From the NCBI RefSeq assembly GCF_032854445.1, contig NC_088295.1, forward strand, positions 14,617,385-14,681,384: 64,000 bases of DNA, read 5' to 3'. This document shows positions 47,917-61,498 of this stretch, one piece after another. The notes beneath the pieces were generated by a model. The model did no database searches. It saw nothing but the letters and a program-made list of their open reading frames with translations, and was not told where the DNA came from. Source of the stretch: Liolophura sinensis (lineage: Eukaryota; Mollusca; Polyplacophora; Chitonida; Chitonidae). The translations under genes were made by a program, and so were the position numbers. Every line of letters begins with the position of its first letter. Within the stretch, counting starts at the first letter, position 1.

Positions 47917-50900
47917 TTTATATACATGCTAACTTATGGCATTGTCAAGATTATTCCTTCAGGCAAATACAGACAGTTCTGCAAATATATAGAGAAAAAA
48001 AAGCAATAGTTAGGATTCTAATCGCATGTGTAGAAGTATCAGTATCAGTAGAAGTATCTCGAAATAAAGCCGCGACTATATACGCCAGAGCGGATTTCAT
48101 TGGCATGTGTTAAAAGTTTTAGCATCATCTAAGTTGCCATAGCGGTCGACAGTGAAGGCTTCACAACCTGTCGCACCCATAAAAGTTTACAACATCTTTG
48201 CCATTGTGGTACGACTTTCGCTTTATCCCGGGGCCAGGGACACTATAAAGATGGCTGGCTCAGTGTTAATATCTTTCTTGTTACATGAATAGTCACAATG
48301 TTGAAACATGGCTGAAGAATGCAACTTAATTGCTTAACAGCGTGGGATGGTTAATTGGAATTTTGGACCTTATCCTGTTGAAACATACATTGTTATTTGC
48401 CACTAACAATGGATAAAACACACAGGGTTGCTGTTTCCACATTGGGGTGTAATATTATTGTAGTAATCAGGCATTGTGACAGATGAAGCAATCTTTCAGC
48501 CACACTGTATGTATATACAAAGTAAACTGAATTTATAGCATACATATATATAATAATTAGTATGGAATCCCTGTATTTATAATTATAGAAGTATATCCTC
48601 TACAGACTAAGGCGGATAATTGTTATTACCCCAAAGATATGCGGATATACACTACTCTTTCTCATTAAATGTTCGCTTCGCTATCATCAGTGTGAATATA
48701 TGTACATAGTCTTTATGTAAGTAGGACTAGCTGATTACATTTCGACATGTCCGGAGTGTGAACCCACCATCCGCTATTTCGACACACCGGATATATATTG
48801 TGATATTCAATCAACACAGAATATTGCCATTCAAGATATACCCAGAAATATGGATCATGGTCAAGACGGCAATGCGAATCGTTTTCGTTCAGTCTGCCAA
48901 GAGGAACACTTGTCTCAGCTACAAAGACAGGTGATGAGAGCATAGTGAAAACTTTAAGAACATAAACATCCTGAAAATAACTTGCAAACACTCATGATCA
49001 TTACATTTTCATGGCCAAATACCAGATGTGGACTATGTGATGCAATTAAAGAAAATATCAAAACAGAAAATGCCCTGTTATGAAATCTTATTCATTTTTT
49101 TGTATACTGTGTCTTTCTCTCATTTCTGAATACACTTGAAAGACTAGCCTCAAGTTTTAAATGTAGTGATTTTACCTTGATACAAAAGACAGCCCAACGC
49201 TCGAGGATATTGGTATAAAATTTACGACCCATTCTACAATGCTCTTTCTTTTGGCCATCAAAATGGAAAAAAAATTGGTCGGTTTTTTATGATCCTTTGC
49301 GTATCTTGTGAATAGTGTTTGAATCACCAGCATATTGGAGTGCCCGATCCATCAGCAGAATCGAGGGCATTAGGATATGTCACGTCTATCAATTATTCAC
49401 GCGACTAATCTAATAGGACGAATGATGGCGGAAATAGCCTTCAAACACTACCATTGCTGTTGGTATCAGGAGAGAGCTAGGTGTTCTGACAGAGGCTATG
49501 GAAGTGAGCGCCTCACACAGGTATGTATGGCCTCCACAATTTCAGTTATCCATCATCAACACACAAACCCGTTCAGCTGACCCGAGGTAATGCTAAACTA
49601 TGAGCTGAGATGCAGTGCAGATACAGCTGTTGTATGGACACAATTTTCATTTGTGCTTTCATGCTGAGATAAACCATCAGTTCTCCAGTTTGTCTACAAA
49701 CGAAATAACACCCCTTAAGTGTTTAATGGAAAACACGCCCATAATAATCCCAATCTATCAGATAGAGTCTCTCTTGCTTCTGGCTGGAAAAACCCTAATG
49801 CATCACAATTTTAATTTTCGTAATTGCGAAGACGTTTCTGTATGTAATCAGTTGCCTATTATCCCGTCAGAGTTTACTATTGGATGATGTAAGATTGCCC
49901 AGTGAGGATCACAATGCACATCAGTCAGCACAAGCAGATTTTTTCTATTGGTGCTTTCTATTGCAATCCTGTTGACTGAGACTGCCTACAAAACAATTTA
50001 ACTGCTTTATGGTCATCGTCCGCCGAGTTGCCACTTTGTAGAATTCTAATTCGCCCATACCTTTGTTCTGTCTCGAAAACGGCTTTCATTGGCGTCAATT
50101 TGTTAATTTATATGTAATCTTTTGTGGGGACATAATCGATGGCATGTTTATGGCACTATTTATATTCAACTGTTGGAGTCGGACATATTTCTTATATATA
50201 GTGTATAGTCCCACCACAACGATCCCCCGCTGGCTGGTGTACATAAAGCGTCGCTCTCGTTGGAGGAAATCTGCTTTTAAACAATGAGGCTGCGTGCTCG
50301 ACTGATGGATGGCTGTTTCCCAGTACAGAATGACTGCGAATAATTTATCATTTGGCTTGGTAATCCAATAAAACGTTGGGGCTGTTCGAGGAACCTGTAG
50401 TCTTCTACCCTTGACCATTAACGTAGCACGTTTGGCAGGTAGCTGGTGCGGCCGTTTCTTGTGGATTGTGCTCGTGTATCCCTCAACCCTTAAGCCTGAA
50501 TGCCGACTTACAACTGAAATAGTCTTAAATATGGTGATAAACATCACTTAGATAGATTAATACATAGCACATGTTTGCTAAAACGAGCAGAAGTTAGTTG
50601 CCATGGCAGAACATATGCGCAAAGACCTCGATGAGGTTCAACCTGAAGTTGAAGTACTCGGTGATGCTTTTTTGACGTACTGTCAGTAAACGACACTAAG
50701 CGCGAGTCGCACACTTTATCAGGATTGTATCATTGCGAAGTGTCATGTCTGTTGTCCTCTTCTAAGGCGGTGTCATCTTTTGTAAGACGGCACTGAAACC
50801 GTAAATAAGCCTGCCATGACCACAGTGTAATGGTGAGAACATCAGATTAAACTTCAAACAAACACCCAGCCAGTGTGAACTCTCTTTATTCGAAATATAT

Positions 50901-52900
50901 TGCACGTTCTTGATTCCTTCGTTTTGCTTCCTCCCTCCGATTCCAACCCCAATATAGCTCCTTGGAGCTCATCACATGCATAACTACACTTAACTACAAA
51001 ACATGCATCAGGCAACCAGACACGTTTTATGCTCCCGAATATTGACCTTTCTACATATGCATACTCGTCACAACTATACCACATGGTCACTTCCACTCTA
51101 TCACCCAAACCCACACACTTTCAAAACCAATTTGATGTTACACTCTGTACCACTATAACACTGCGTGCCTTCAAACTCCTAATAATTACACGTTCATTAT
51201 GGATAACATATGTATTATCCATGAAATTCCAGTTGTAATCAGTGTACATGTCCACACAGTCTATGTGTCTGCAGAAGTCAATGTTACTGTCATTATTTAT
51301 TTTTAAGTTTTTTTGCCTTAGTTTTGTAAGTAGACTGATCCATCCAGTTCGTGTTTATTGATATCCTTCTCTAGATTTTGTTTCTTGGACTCTTGCTAAA
51401 ACCCACTGGAATGGTACCACACGGGTTAAGACGTCCACAAGGCCTAGCTCAGAATTGCAGCTGCTGGGCCTTGGGATGCTGACTTAAGCAGCCCACTCTC
51501 TTAACCTCCTCTTAATTCTCTGGAGCTAGATCTGCGCATTGAAAAAATATTGTTGCAGATAATTGTGTCTTTGGCGGACGTAACCCAACTAAGGCAAGGG
51601 GATCAAAGGAAAGTGGAGAGAAGATGTTCCATATGGCGTCCCGCCCAGCGTGTTAGCAAATCGCCCCCAGACACAACTATTCACGTGCGACACCTTCTCT
51701 CCTTTCAGCTTGGCACGAGGAACACGATTGTTCTACCCTCCACTGTCATAAACACACGTGTTATGCTGACGTCTTCCCCCATTACCTAAAGCGTTACATT
51801 TTGGCAAGGCGTTCAAAAAGATGTCTACACCTTGGTTATTTATTTATTTTTCTTTTTTTTGGTTCATGTGGGAAGAAACTCAGTGTGCAGGAAGATTTCA
51901 TATCATCAATCCTGTACCTTTTTGCAATTGAAAATAAGTGTGGATTCATGTGTTAGTTTAAAAATAATTACCCAGCAGTTCTCTATTTAGACACCTATTA
52001 CTTTAGAAGCTAACATCCTTGGGCTGGGGGTGACGTGTAAAATTTAACGCGGTGGTGTTGTTGCAACGTTGACAACAGAATTTCTGTTCCGAAGTTTTGC
52101 TTCCTGAGTCGTTATAATAAGATGTCATTGAAAACTGGGTCAGTGTTGGGTGTTGTTGTTAACTAGGGGAAATAAATGCGAAACAATATTTTTGTAGATC
52201 CTACCTGACGTCTGCGCAGCTCGATGTTTCATCTCGTCCAACCCTGCAGGCCTATATTTCCCAATTTGACATGTTACAACGATGTACAAATATTTTTTGA
52301 TAGAGATTCAGCCCGTTTTATTCGTTGAAATGTTCCAATTTTGTGAATAAATTGTTATTTTTGATTGTTAGAGGGATCTCAGGTATAGTTTTAGACACTT
52401 GTAATAATGTGATATTTTATCATGGGTTCATCGGTCCGAAGTCCACTTCTTCTTTATGAGGCTCTTTGATATTTTCAAGTCTTTCTTTGTCAAGGCATAG
52501 CTATTGAACACATTTCATTTTCCATGGAGCGTTGGTTGTTTTCATTACTTTTCTTGTCATTATCAGGTCTTCTATCACTGTTTCTGAAAAAAGTTTTAAC
52601 ACCGCCATGTTTGAGCTATTTTCTAAAAGGCAAATCTTATATACTTAGAACTAAGTTCGCAAGACATTCGTGTGCAAGGATACTTGCATTCAGCCCTGAT
52701 AAACTAAGACAAAAAGGCATCCTGTTATAATTTTAGACCACAGAAATGGCCTAAACCGCATCTCACGAGCCATCAGAAATAGCAGATCTTCCGGGGCCTG
52801 GGAGGCTCGTGGGCTAGGATATATGTAAAATGCTTCACCCGCCCACCACAGTTCATAATGACATCTTCCTTGATGTCCGTTAAGACGCGTCTCCAGCCAT
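47917..52900. other. No gene recognised
   Basis: The longest open frame is 150 codons on the minus strand (50095-50547), which starts at an ATG but has no recognisable domain. Nothing else rises above background. Confidence 0.35.
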
Positions 52901-55619
52901 AGATGATCTCGGAGCTTCCGCGTCCGGGGCCTTCGCCTCTTTAAATAGTCAATCCCACCCAGAAAATTCCTGGCGACGCCTGTGAAATACAGTATGGTCT
53001 GACAGGTAGTGGGATTACTAATATTTTCAACTAAACTGACCCATAAACACACATAGGAATTAGCTATTTCTCACTTATCTGAGGTTCTAGGTGACTATTA
53101 TTTCCTGGACATGTACTTACTTCAGTATGTCAGTCTGGTCAACATATAATTCTGGTACACTTTAGACATAGGAATTTTACACCTTGTATTTAGGTACCGG
53201 AATCTTATATGCTGTGAATATATTTGCAACTGTATGACCGTGTTAAGTTCATAATTCCTAACTGTTCCTCAAAGTCTCAGAAAATTTGTATTGTAGTACA
53301 TTCATATCCAAGAAATACAGTATCCTCCTCCCCCTCCCCCCCGAAGATTTTTACCTTAGTTTTACCATGATAGGGTGAATGTAGGCCTATCAGTCTTTTG
53401 GTCTTTGTATTTGTTGGAGGTTTCCAGGCAGCTGTTAACTCGACCACTTCACGAACGGCCATGATCACTTTTTTTTGTTGAAACTTGTAGGTTGAAGATC
53501 GCTGCCGTGGATGCGCTGTCAGTTAGTTTAGTAGTGTCCATTAAATAAATCATATAACTGTCTTTAAATTAAATGTTTTTAAGTAAATCGATCGGAGTTG
53601 TTCGTGCTGTAGACAGTCTCATATCTTTCAAATCAACTGCTTGCGTGGATGTATGAGAAAATCCATTCATTTATAAAACTAGAACTGGCCGATTTTTTCT
53701 ACCTTTTCACAACGTTTATTTACCAAAATACAAATGGAACTTCCAGCTGTACTAGGGAATTATTTATAAAGGACAATGAAGAAATGGCGTGTTTTGGGTA
53801 TCGCCAATGATACTTAATTGAGCTATGTTGGCCTGTATGGCCTTTGTTAATTACCTTTGGATACTGCACAGCTTGTATAATGCTATATAACAACAACATA
53901 GATATCTCTTCATGCTGAAGAGATCAGCCACAAATGCCTTTTCCAGTCTTGTCTATTGTCTGCAAAGACCAATCGTGTGTGACAAGAATTATTCACTTCA
54001 TCAGTATTCCTGCAAACCTTCAGACAAGCCGCTAAAACACAAGGCTGTCAGATGTAATCGGGAAAGTCCAGAAGTTGTCCTCATACGCCGGCCTTTCTCT
54101 GTTCATGCACTTTCCCACTAACACCCATTGAGCCATTGTCCATCCAATGCACGGCTCGCCAATTCAAGGCCACAAGCTCTACAAAAACATGTCCTACTAA
54201 TCTATAGCAAATACCACAAAGAAAGACGACCTGCTCAAGGAATTCTGCGAAGATCTGGAGAAACGCTGGAGTCGTATTTATCGGATCAATATAGATGTGG
54301 GGAAAAAAAGAAACAGACTGATCCCCCAACTCTAGATTGATACAGCTTTGCTGTGATTTCAATCGTTTCCATGCATGAGTCGTTCGTCCTATCTGTCTTC
54401 AGTGGAAAACCTATCTTTGATATCAGACTCAAAACTAGATCCAATAGTCAGACGAAGTCTACCCTTTATATCTATTTATAACAGATCAAACAAGTCGTGG
54501 CCAATGCTCTTGGATAGTTGCTCAGATATTGGCAGGTTGATAATGCAAGGAAGGTACTTGCAGCTTGCTTCTTTACTGTATTACAAGTATCTTCTGTCAT
54601 GCTCACATCACTTACATGTAGATTCAATTCAATGTTGTGAAACAAAGACGTAAATTAAATTCAGCAGCGAGTTAACGCATATGAATTCGAGACAAGATAA
54701 ATCCGTCTGCTCGCTAGTACAGGGGTACTTTGCAGCATTTAAGATAATATTTCTGTCGGTAGCCAATATACATCTTCTTTTAGGTATCAAGGCCTCCGTA
54801 CATAACCGCTGCCGTAATAGATTGGTTAGTGTACTGTACACATGGTTTTATTAAATCCCTGTGCTCAATAACAGTTGTTAAAAGAAGCCGCGCTTCCCTA
54901 TAATTGACCTCAAGCTTTCAAGTTCGCTCTAATTGTCATTAGTTTTCCTCATACAAACAGGCGTGCACATATACCAGGCCTACAATGAAACTGAAAAAGG
55001 GAACTTTTATGCATAGTACAATATTAAAGCACTGTAGCGTTACAACAGTAAATGATGTGTTTTTCTGCGATTCGGATTTTTTTTTCAAGACTCACAGGAT
55101 CATTATTTGACACAAAACATATATATAGATTCAGACGATCAGTAATATACAGGTCTAGACTGTGTAACATTATTTACTCCTATATCCTCTAAATACATAT
55201 GGAAGACGATGGTGATCACATCTACTAAACGTGGTAACACGCAGCGCTCAGAGCATGTCGCCTTAACCTCATAACTTGTGAGTGCTCGCCGTTTTGTTTT
55301 AACATGGCACTCCTCACTACCACCGCATTCAGAAGTATGTGTAACAACTTGTTAGTAAATACAGTTTTACTTCTCCGGAAGTACAGTTGTCTAGTGAGTG
55401 TAACTGATACAGCTTCGTCATTGGTTTATCGGTAATATGTTATATGTTGAATTAAGCATGTTGTGAAAAAAAGACTGTTTTGGAAAACCGCCCATACATT
55501 TAGTACATTACCTGGCCTACGCACGGTGTAGGAAGTCATCTTCAAGCCTTACCCTGTTTTGTGTTTTGTTCTCATTATCACATCGAAAACCATTCACTGC
55601 TTCTTTATTTAAATGTGTT
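52901..55619. other. No gene recognised
   Basis: A C-rich tract (CCTCCTCCCCCTCCCCCCCG) lies near 53322-53342. Short frames around 54080-54840 overlap on both strands with no domain. Confidence 0.35.
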
Positions 55620-55685
55620 CTCGCCACGATATGGCTGAAATACTGTCGATGTGGCGTTAAGCCATAATCATTCATTCATTCATTC
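55620..55685 (+). mobile_element. SINE 3' end with (CATT)n tail
   Basis: CGCCACGATATGGCTGAAAT, then GATGTGGCGTTAAGCCATAA, then (TCAT)n. This tail type is one I recall as widespread in mollusc genomes. The head is not recognisable upstream. Confidence 0.65.
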
Positions 55686-56051
55686 AAGCCTTGTCAATAA
55701 AAAGTGAGGACATGACTCTATGCGGTACTGAAATTGAATATTTGAAATACACACACCCCTACTATGCAACGGTACGCGTCCCAGATGTCGCTTAGTGTTG
55801 TATTTCGTTGACAGGATATATCTCCTACAATTATGTAATATTTTAATTGGGAATGAAATAATTGTACATTGTACTAGAGAGTATTATAATATAGCTGACA
55901 AAGGAGATATCCGTGCAGTACACCAAATACACTGGTAACTTATTGGTTGATGTAAGACATCTGCTGTGAATGAATGTAACCGCTATTAAATGGGTGATCT
56001 GAAATTATGAACGACAGCTTCGATCAGAGCGCTCATGGCTTACTGTGACGT

Positions 56052-56114
56052 CCGTGTCATGGAGTAAGTGAGAGAGTGCTTGGGGTTTAACGTCGTACTT
56101 CCCGTGTCATGGAG
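56052..56114 (+). mobile_element. 37-bp mobile-element fragment flanked by a 13-bp direct repeat
   Basis: CCGTGTCATGGAG at 56052-56064 recurs perfectly at 56102-56114. Between them is TAAGTGAGAGAGTGCTTGGG, then GTTTAACGTCGTACTTC, which I recall as part of a common molluscan repeat. This is a severely truncated insertion with a target-site duplication. Confidence 0.7.
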
Positions 56115-58045
56115 AGAATCAACCCAAAGGTCATATAATGATAACTCGTCTGCACACAGCGAGAACTAGAAAGCTTACACTTTGAAAACTTACAAAACTA
56201 AACATTGACAACAATCCGCATTATACCTGGGATGTTTATAATGAATTCTGAATAATGAAAAGTTATATTTATTTATTTGGTGGATTGTTCTTTCTCACCA
56301 ATGTCAAATACTTTTCACTAATTCTACTTAAGCCATGGCGCTAGGGAGCGCGTAAATTGCTACTGCTTATGCATTTATATGAACGGTTAGAAAAACACCC
56401 TAACTGAGGTAAATTCACAAGAGGATTTTTGTCATGTATATATACATATAGGTATGTAAATCTTCTTCATTTGAACTCTAGACCGAGTTCTGAATAATGT
56501 AATTTGTTACTGGGCCCTATGATCATCTAAAGGAATATCCAATATTAATACTACTGTGGAAGGCGTGTGCTTGACGTCACATAGCTAGGTTTAAAATGCA
56601 AACGAATAGCTTTTGTCTGCAAAGCCTTTTTGTAATTACATCCTCGTCACATGGTTGTGAGTAATTCATCCTATACCTGTATAATATAACTCGCAAACAT
56701 AGTTATCATTCAGCGTTTATCGTTTACCTATTGTTAGTTGCACTGTTATAGATTTGCCTCTGCGTCACTTCAGAGGGAAAGTCAGTGAGTAAATGCAATT
56801 AATCTGGTTGATCTACCAACATCAAGACAACCCGTTACCGTATTAAGTTTATTCCACCACTTCGATGTATCAGATAGAGTGCTGTGCAGCTGGTCCGTCG
56901 ACCAGATCCACTAAATGTCTCATCTCTTCGGCACGGGATGGTATCTACTGTGCCTAGCGCGCAATATGTGGTATACAAGGTTTTTATACCTGGATACCGA
57001 TTACTTTTCAATTACGGTGAGTCTCCGAGAGACAGGGAAATGTTTTAAACTTTGATGAGATATCTGTCAGTGCCAATGGCCAAGGAACACGTTTTTATAC
57101 AAACAATTGGTCTTTCTCGCGCGGTTTCGCCGATGTTATGAAGATAATAGTCTGTGATCGTTAGGGGAAATAGGGCAAAGCTACACTCGGTGCGAACTGC
57201 TTCCCCGCCTTTCGTAAAACTGTTTATCTTCCCGACATTTGGTTAGGTCTGGTGCCTTTGAACTTTCGAAACTTGTTGATGCGTTGAAGTTTGGAAAGGG
57301 GACGTTTCTTAGCCGTATATCGTCAGCTGATCCTACCTGCCTCATTCCTGTGGCTGTCTAATTGTGCCGCGGTAAATTCTATGATTTGGTGCGTGTTTGA
57401 TGGGCACGCCCCGGGGGTTTGCACCCAGTGGATAACTGGATAGGTAAACTGATAGGGCTCACCAGGTAAACACACACGAGACCTGCCAACAAAATTGATG
57501 CTCGCGTCATACCTAATACATACGGGCGGCCAGCAGAAGCGGTTTTATGAGGCTTATTTCGTCGTCTCTAGGTGCCACCCCGGTTGTTATAATTGATGTT
57601 ATGTACCCAAGTCTAGCACGTGGCAATCTTACTCTAACTTTATTGCCCCGCCGATTGCTGTCTGAGCTTGTTTGGTCTTATCAAGACCGTGCAACCAGAC
57701 AACCATAACAGCCTGTCGTCAAAACTCGCGCCGTTTCCCTCAGCTAACGCAGCCAGTTCCGAGACAATTTACCGGGAGTAAACTTTGATGTGGCTAGGGG
57801 TGTGGGTAACGGAATATCAAAACGTAAACGGATTCCAATGCGGCGTATATATATAATATATCATGGTTCAGGAGACACTTACACTTCATTTCAAGCTCGT
57901 CTGGGCACCGGTTTGTGCCCTAGTGCAAGGATATTTGCATGGACTACACACCATCTGTTCTTTATCCAAATAAGTTTAAAAATATATGGCCATTGTAGGA
58001 CATGATTATTACATAAAACATAGAACTTTTGGCCTATAGGTCCTC
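56115..58045. other. No gene recognised; GC-richer block at about 57100-57790
   Basis: The block contains CACGCCCCGGGGGTTTGCAC, GGGCGGCCAGCAG and several CpGs, and contrasts with AT-rich flanks. It could be a promoter or conserved element, but no adjoining exon was found. Confidence 0.35.
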
Positions 58046-58057
58046 TGAAGCTGTTTA

Positions 58058-58279
58058 TTTATTTATTCATTTATTTGATTCGTGTTTTATACCACCAACA
58101 TCATGGTGGGGGGAAACCGGAGAGAGACCTCTGGAAACCCACGACCATCCGCAGGCTTCTTACAGACCTTCCCACGTATACGACCGGAGATGACGCCAGG
58201 ATGAGCTGGACTCGAAATCACAGACGCCGGCTCCATGTGATGCGCTAGCATGACAAATACTGGGCCAAATAGGCCCCCT
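58058..58279 (-). mobile_element. Full-length SINE with 12-bp target-site duplication
   Basis: On the minus strand a degenerate tRNA-like head (GGGGGCCTATTTGG) is followed by CGTGGGAAGGTCTG, CCTGCGGATGGTCGTGGGTT and a (TAAA)n tail. Flanks are TGAAGCTGTTTA (58046-58057) and TGAAGCTATTTA (58280-58291), one mismatch. Confidence 0.88.
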
Positions 58280-58291
58280 TGAAGCTATTTA

Positions 58292-58985
58292 CAGGTGGAC
58301 GTGGTTTTACAGGCGGTGATTTCTGTTATACCCTGCAAATCCATATATTATAAACCATGCAAACTCAATAACACAACGTATTGAATGAGACCATGATTGA
58401 GTGATAAAATTTATAGCGACTTTTTGTTCAGTGTTTGATGATAATGCTTGATTTGAAAGTATTTTACTCTTTCTGTTGTAGTATTTTATATTATAAGCTT
58501 AATAGTATGTGTGAACCGTAAAACCCTAACTTAAATAAATAACAGTTTGTGTGGTGCTGAATATGTTCCATGCTTGCTGTCACTCTTTGAGCGGCCATGA
58601 TGTCAGGCGCCTCTTTTGCTGAAAGTATCGTCTTCGATGTGACTGACTTCTTCACAATCCTATGGTCATATATGTCGCGGATAACCATGTAGGGATCTTC
58701 CTTCAGGGTATATAACGCGAGTATGGAGTTCTTCTTTATACAACCGTTGTCTAATTCTGCGTAATCCAAGGGATAAATAGGGGCTGCATGTGCGTCATAT
58801 GATGAATAAAACAGCCACTTTAGACATCAATGCGCAACTCAGAAACAGACTTTCGATTATAGACAGCGTAAAAACTGGCATCATAAACGATTTAGATACT
58901 GGGTAACTTTCCGCACAGGGAATTAACATTAGACCTGCGTGAGTGTTTCCTGCATCATTTGAACATAATTAAGACGTACAGTGTA
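58292..58985. other. No gene recognised
   Basis: AT-rich. A 92-codon minus frame at 58491-58769 has no domain or splice support. Confidence 0.35.
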
Positions 58986-59620
58986 GAGAGAAAAACCAGA
59001 GCAGCACCGACAATGGGACAGCTGGCAAATGGTCACATGTAAAAGGTGAAATACGGCCTCTTAGTGAGTTAAGGTTTTATTCTAACAGTTCATATAAATG
59101 CATAAATAGTAACAAATTACACGCCCTCTTGCACCTTGAGCAGAAATGAGTAAACAAAAATTCGGTGATGTTAATTGCAATTTATTGGACACTTGTCTAG
59201 AATTACTCAAAATGCTGTGTTGTTGTCGTAGTTGGGACTGCTTCTCCTTACCTGACAATGCCTTTCTTTCCTACTTAATTTCTTAGCTCGGTGGTTATTT
59301 TTCTTGAACGCTGCTTTGGAAATTGATCCTGGTGTCCTGGAAGGTCACTTATATAGTTGACGATTAGTATTTGACTGTCTGTTATATGACGTCAATATAC
59401 AGACTTCGGTTCGATTCACACATAGCCAGAGTTCATTGCAGCCACAGATTCCGCTGAACCCGGGTTAGGGGCTGTAAACATTCATTCCACCTGGAAATTA
59501 TCCATGGACTACGAGTTTGAAATTGATTCTCATGCTTAGAATATCGACTGTATTTTCTGCACGGAAAAACGGATGACAGCTTTTTTCCTACATATCACGT
59601 AGTTCTATTCACTATTTACC
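58986..59620 (+). repeat. Dispersed composite repeat, copy left of the minisatellite
   Basis: The segment 58986-59230 (AGAGAGAAAAACCAGAGC, GGTGAAATACGGCCTCTT, CATATAAATGCATAAATA, TTAATTGCAATTTATT) matches 60624-60880 and, in part, 60975-61065 and 34601-34740. The segment 59485-59600 is related to 30970-31140. The array at 59.7-60.6 kb lies between copies. Confidence 0.8.
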
Positions 59621-59689
59621 ATTCATTTCTTTCATATTCCTTAGGGAGCTGGTGGTTTAGGTTGTTTTGGAAAACGGTCTTCACTCATA

Positions 59690-60612
59690 ATACGTGCTAC
59701 CATGAGCCAGCAAGAACTGGGTTAGTGGCCGCGATCAGCTTTGGTGAGAAGAATTCCGTATGCGAATGACCCCGCGAGAGCTGGCTCAGGGGACGCGATC
59801 GTCTGAGGTGAGAGAAACACTGTAGGAGAGAATGAGCCATCAAGAACTGGGTTAGGGTATCGGTGTTGGGCTGTGTTGAGAAACACACTGTATGCGAATG
59901 AGCCAGTGAGGACTGGGTTAGGGGCCGCGATCTGCTGTGATGAGAAACACACTGTATGCGAATGAGCCAGTGAGGACTGAGTTAGGGGCCGCGATCTGCT
60001 GTGATGAGAAACACACCGTGTGCAAATGAGCCAATGACGACTGGGTGAGGGGATCCGCGTTGGACTGTGTTGAGGAACACACTGTATGCGAATGAGCCGG
60101 TGAGGACTGGGTTAGGGGCCGCGATCTGCTGTGATGAGAAACACACTGTATGCGAATGGGCCCGTGAGGACTGGGTGAGGGGATCCGCGTTGGGCTGTGT
60201 TGAGAAACACACTGTATGCGAATGAGCCAGTGAGGACTGGGTTAGGGGCCGCGATCTGCTGTGATGAGAAACACACTGTATGCGAATGAGCTAGAGAGGA
60301 CTGAGTTAGGGGCCGCGATCTGCTGTGATGAGAAACACACCGTGTGCAAATGAGCCAATGACGACTGGGTGAGGGGATCCGCGTTGGACTGTGTTGAGGA
60401 ACACACTGTATGCGAATGAGCCGGTGAGGACTGGGTTAGGGGCCGCGATCTGCTGTGATGAGAAACACACTGTATGCGAATGGGCCCGTGAGGACTGGGT
60501 GAGGGGATCCGCGTTGGGCTGTGTTGAGAAACACACTGTATGCGAATGAGCCGGTGAGGACTGGGTTAGGGGCCGCGATCTGCTGGGATGAGAAACACAC
60601 CGTATGCGAATA
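59690..60612 (-). repeat. ~65-bp minisatellite with ~324-bp higher-order period
   Basis: Two unit types alternate: one with GGTTAGGGGCCGCGATCTGC and GATGAGAAACACAC (about 64 bp), one with GGGTGAGGGGATCCGCGTTG and TGTTGAGAAACAC (about 66 bp). The block near 59977-60225 recurs nearly unchanged 324 bases later (60301-60549), so five units form a higher-order repeat. Minus-strand open frames across it repeat the same peptide and are not genes. Confidence 0.95.
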
Positions 60613-60623
60613 TAATTACAGCA

Positions 60624-61080
60624 TAGAGAGAAAAACCAGAGCAAAACAGTGTGATACCTGGCAAATGGTCATACGTAACCGGTGAAATACGGCCTCTTTT
60701 TTAATTTATCTCAGTTAGGGTTATATTCTAACTGTTCATATAAATGCATAAATAATGGCAAATTACACGCCCCTAGCTTAAGCAGAATTAGGTTTAAAAA
60801 AATCAATGATATTAATTGCAATTTATTAGACGGCACTGGTCTACAATTACTTAAAATGATGTGTTGTCATCACATTTAATATATACAATAACATTAAAAC
60901 AATGCACAGTCTTCGGGGATGCTTTGTCCCACAACAGAATCCTGGGTTATGCAGGAATACGTAAGACGTACAGCCCAGAGAAAAAAAAAACAGAGAAAAG
61001 ACGACACTGCGATAGGTGGCAAATTGTCACACGCAACCGGTGAAATACGGCCTCTTTGTCAGTTTACCTCAGCTTGGGGC
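60624..61080 (+). repeat. Two further copies of the composite repeat flank
   Basis: The segment 60624-60880 aligns with 58986-59230. A second copy starts about 60965 (AAGACGTACAGCCC, GCAACCGGTGAAATACGG), related to 58972 and 60644. Confidence 0.8.
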
Positions 61081-61084
61081 CACA

Positions 61085-61240
61085 ATCCACTTTCGTGAAA
61101 GGAACGCTGTATTCGACCAAGTCGGAAAGAACTGGGTTAGGGGCCGCAATCAGCTTTGGTGGGAAGAACGCTGTATGCGAGAGCTGGTTCAGGGGTCGCG
61201 ATAGGCTATGGTGAGAGGAACACGTGAATGATCCAGCGGA
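61085..61240 (-). repeat. Short diverged array of the same ~65-bp unit
   Basis: GAACTGGGTTAGGGGCCGCA, CAGCTTTGGTGGGAAGAACG and GAGAGCTGGTTCAGGGGTCG are diverged units of the main array. They again sit just after a copy of the flanking repeat. Confidence 0.8.
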
Positions 61241-61498
61241 GGCTTCCCTTCAAATGAAGTTGTCTTACTTAAATACATAAGTCGAATGGTGTCACAGCTT
61301 AAGAATGCTCTCTATTTCCACGGAATTTTATTAATTCGTCACTTAATGTCTCTAATACATGTACATGTGAAATATAATTCGTGTATTACACGTGATTAGA
61401 AACTTACATTGCCTCAGAAACACGTGATCATAATATATTCAAGTTAATTTGTGTCCGCAACTTTAACCATGCACAGGAAATTGTTCTTCTAATGCATC

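Noticed and set aside
50095-50547. 150-codon minus-strand ORF as a gene
   Set aside because: It has no recognisable domain, no splice signals or promoter, and unremarkable composition; chance is not excluded.
59697-60644. Minus-strand frames of 63-112 codons over the 59.7-60.6 kb array
   Set aside because: They repeat the same peptide with the higher-order period and are by-products of the minisatellite.
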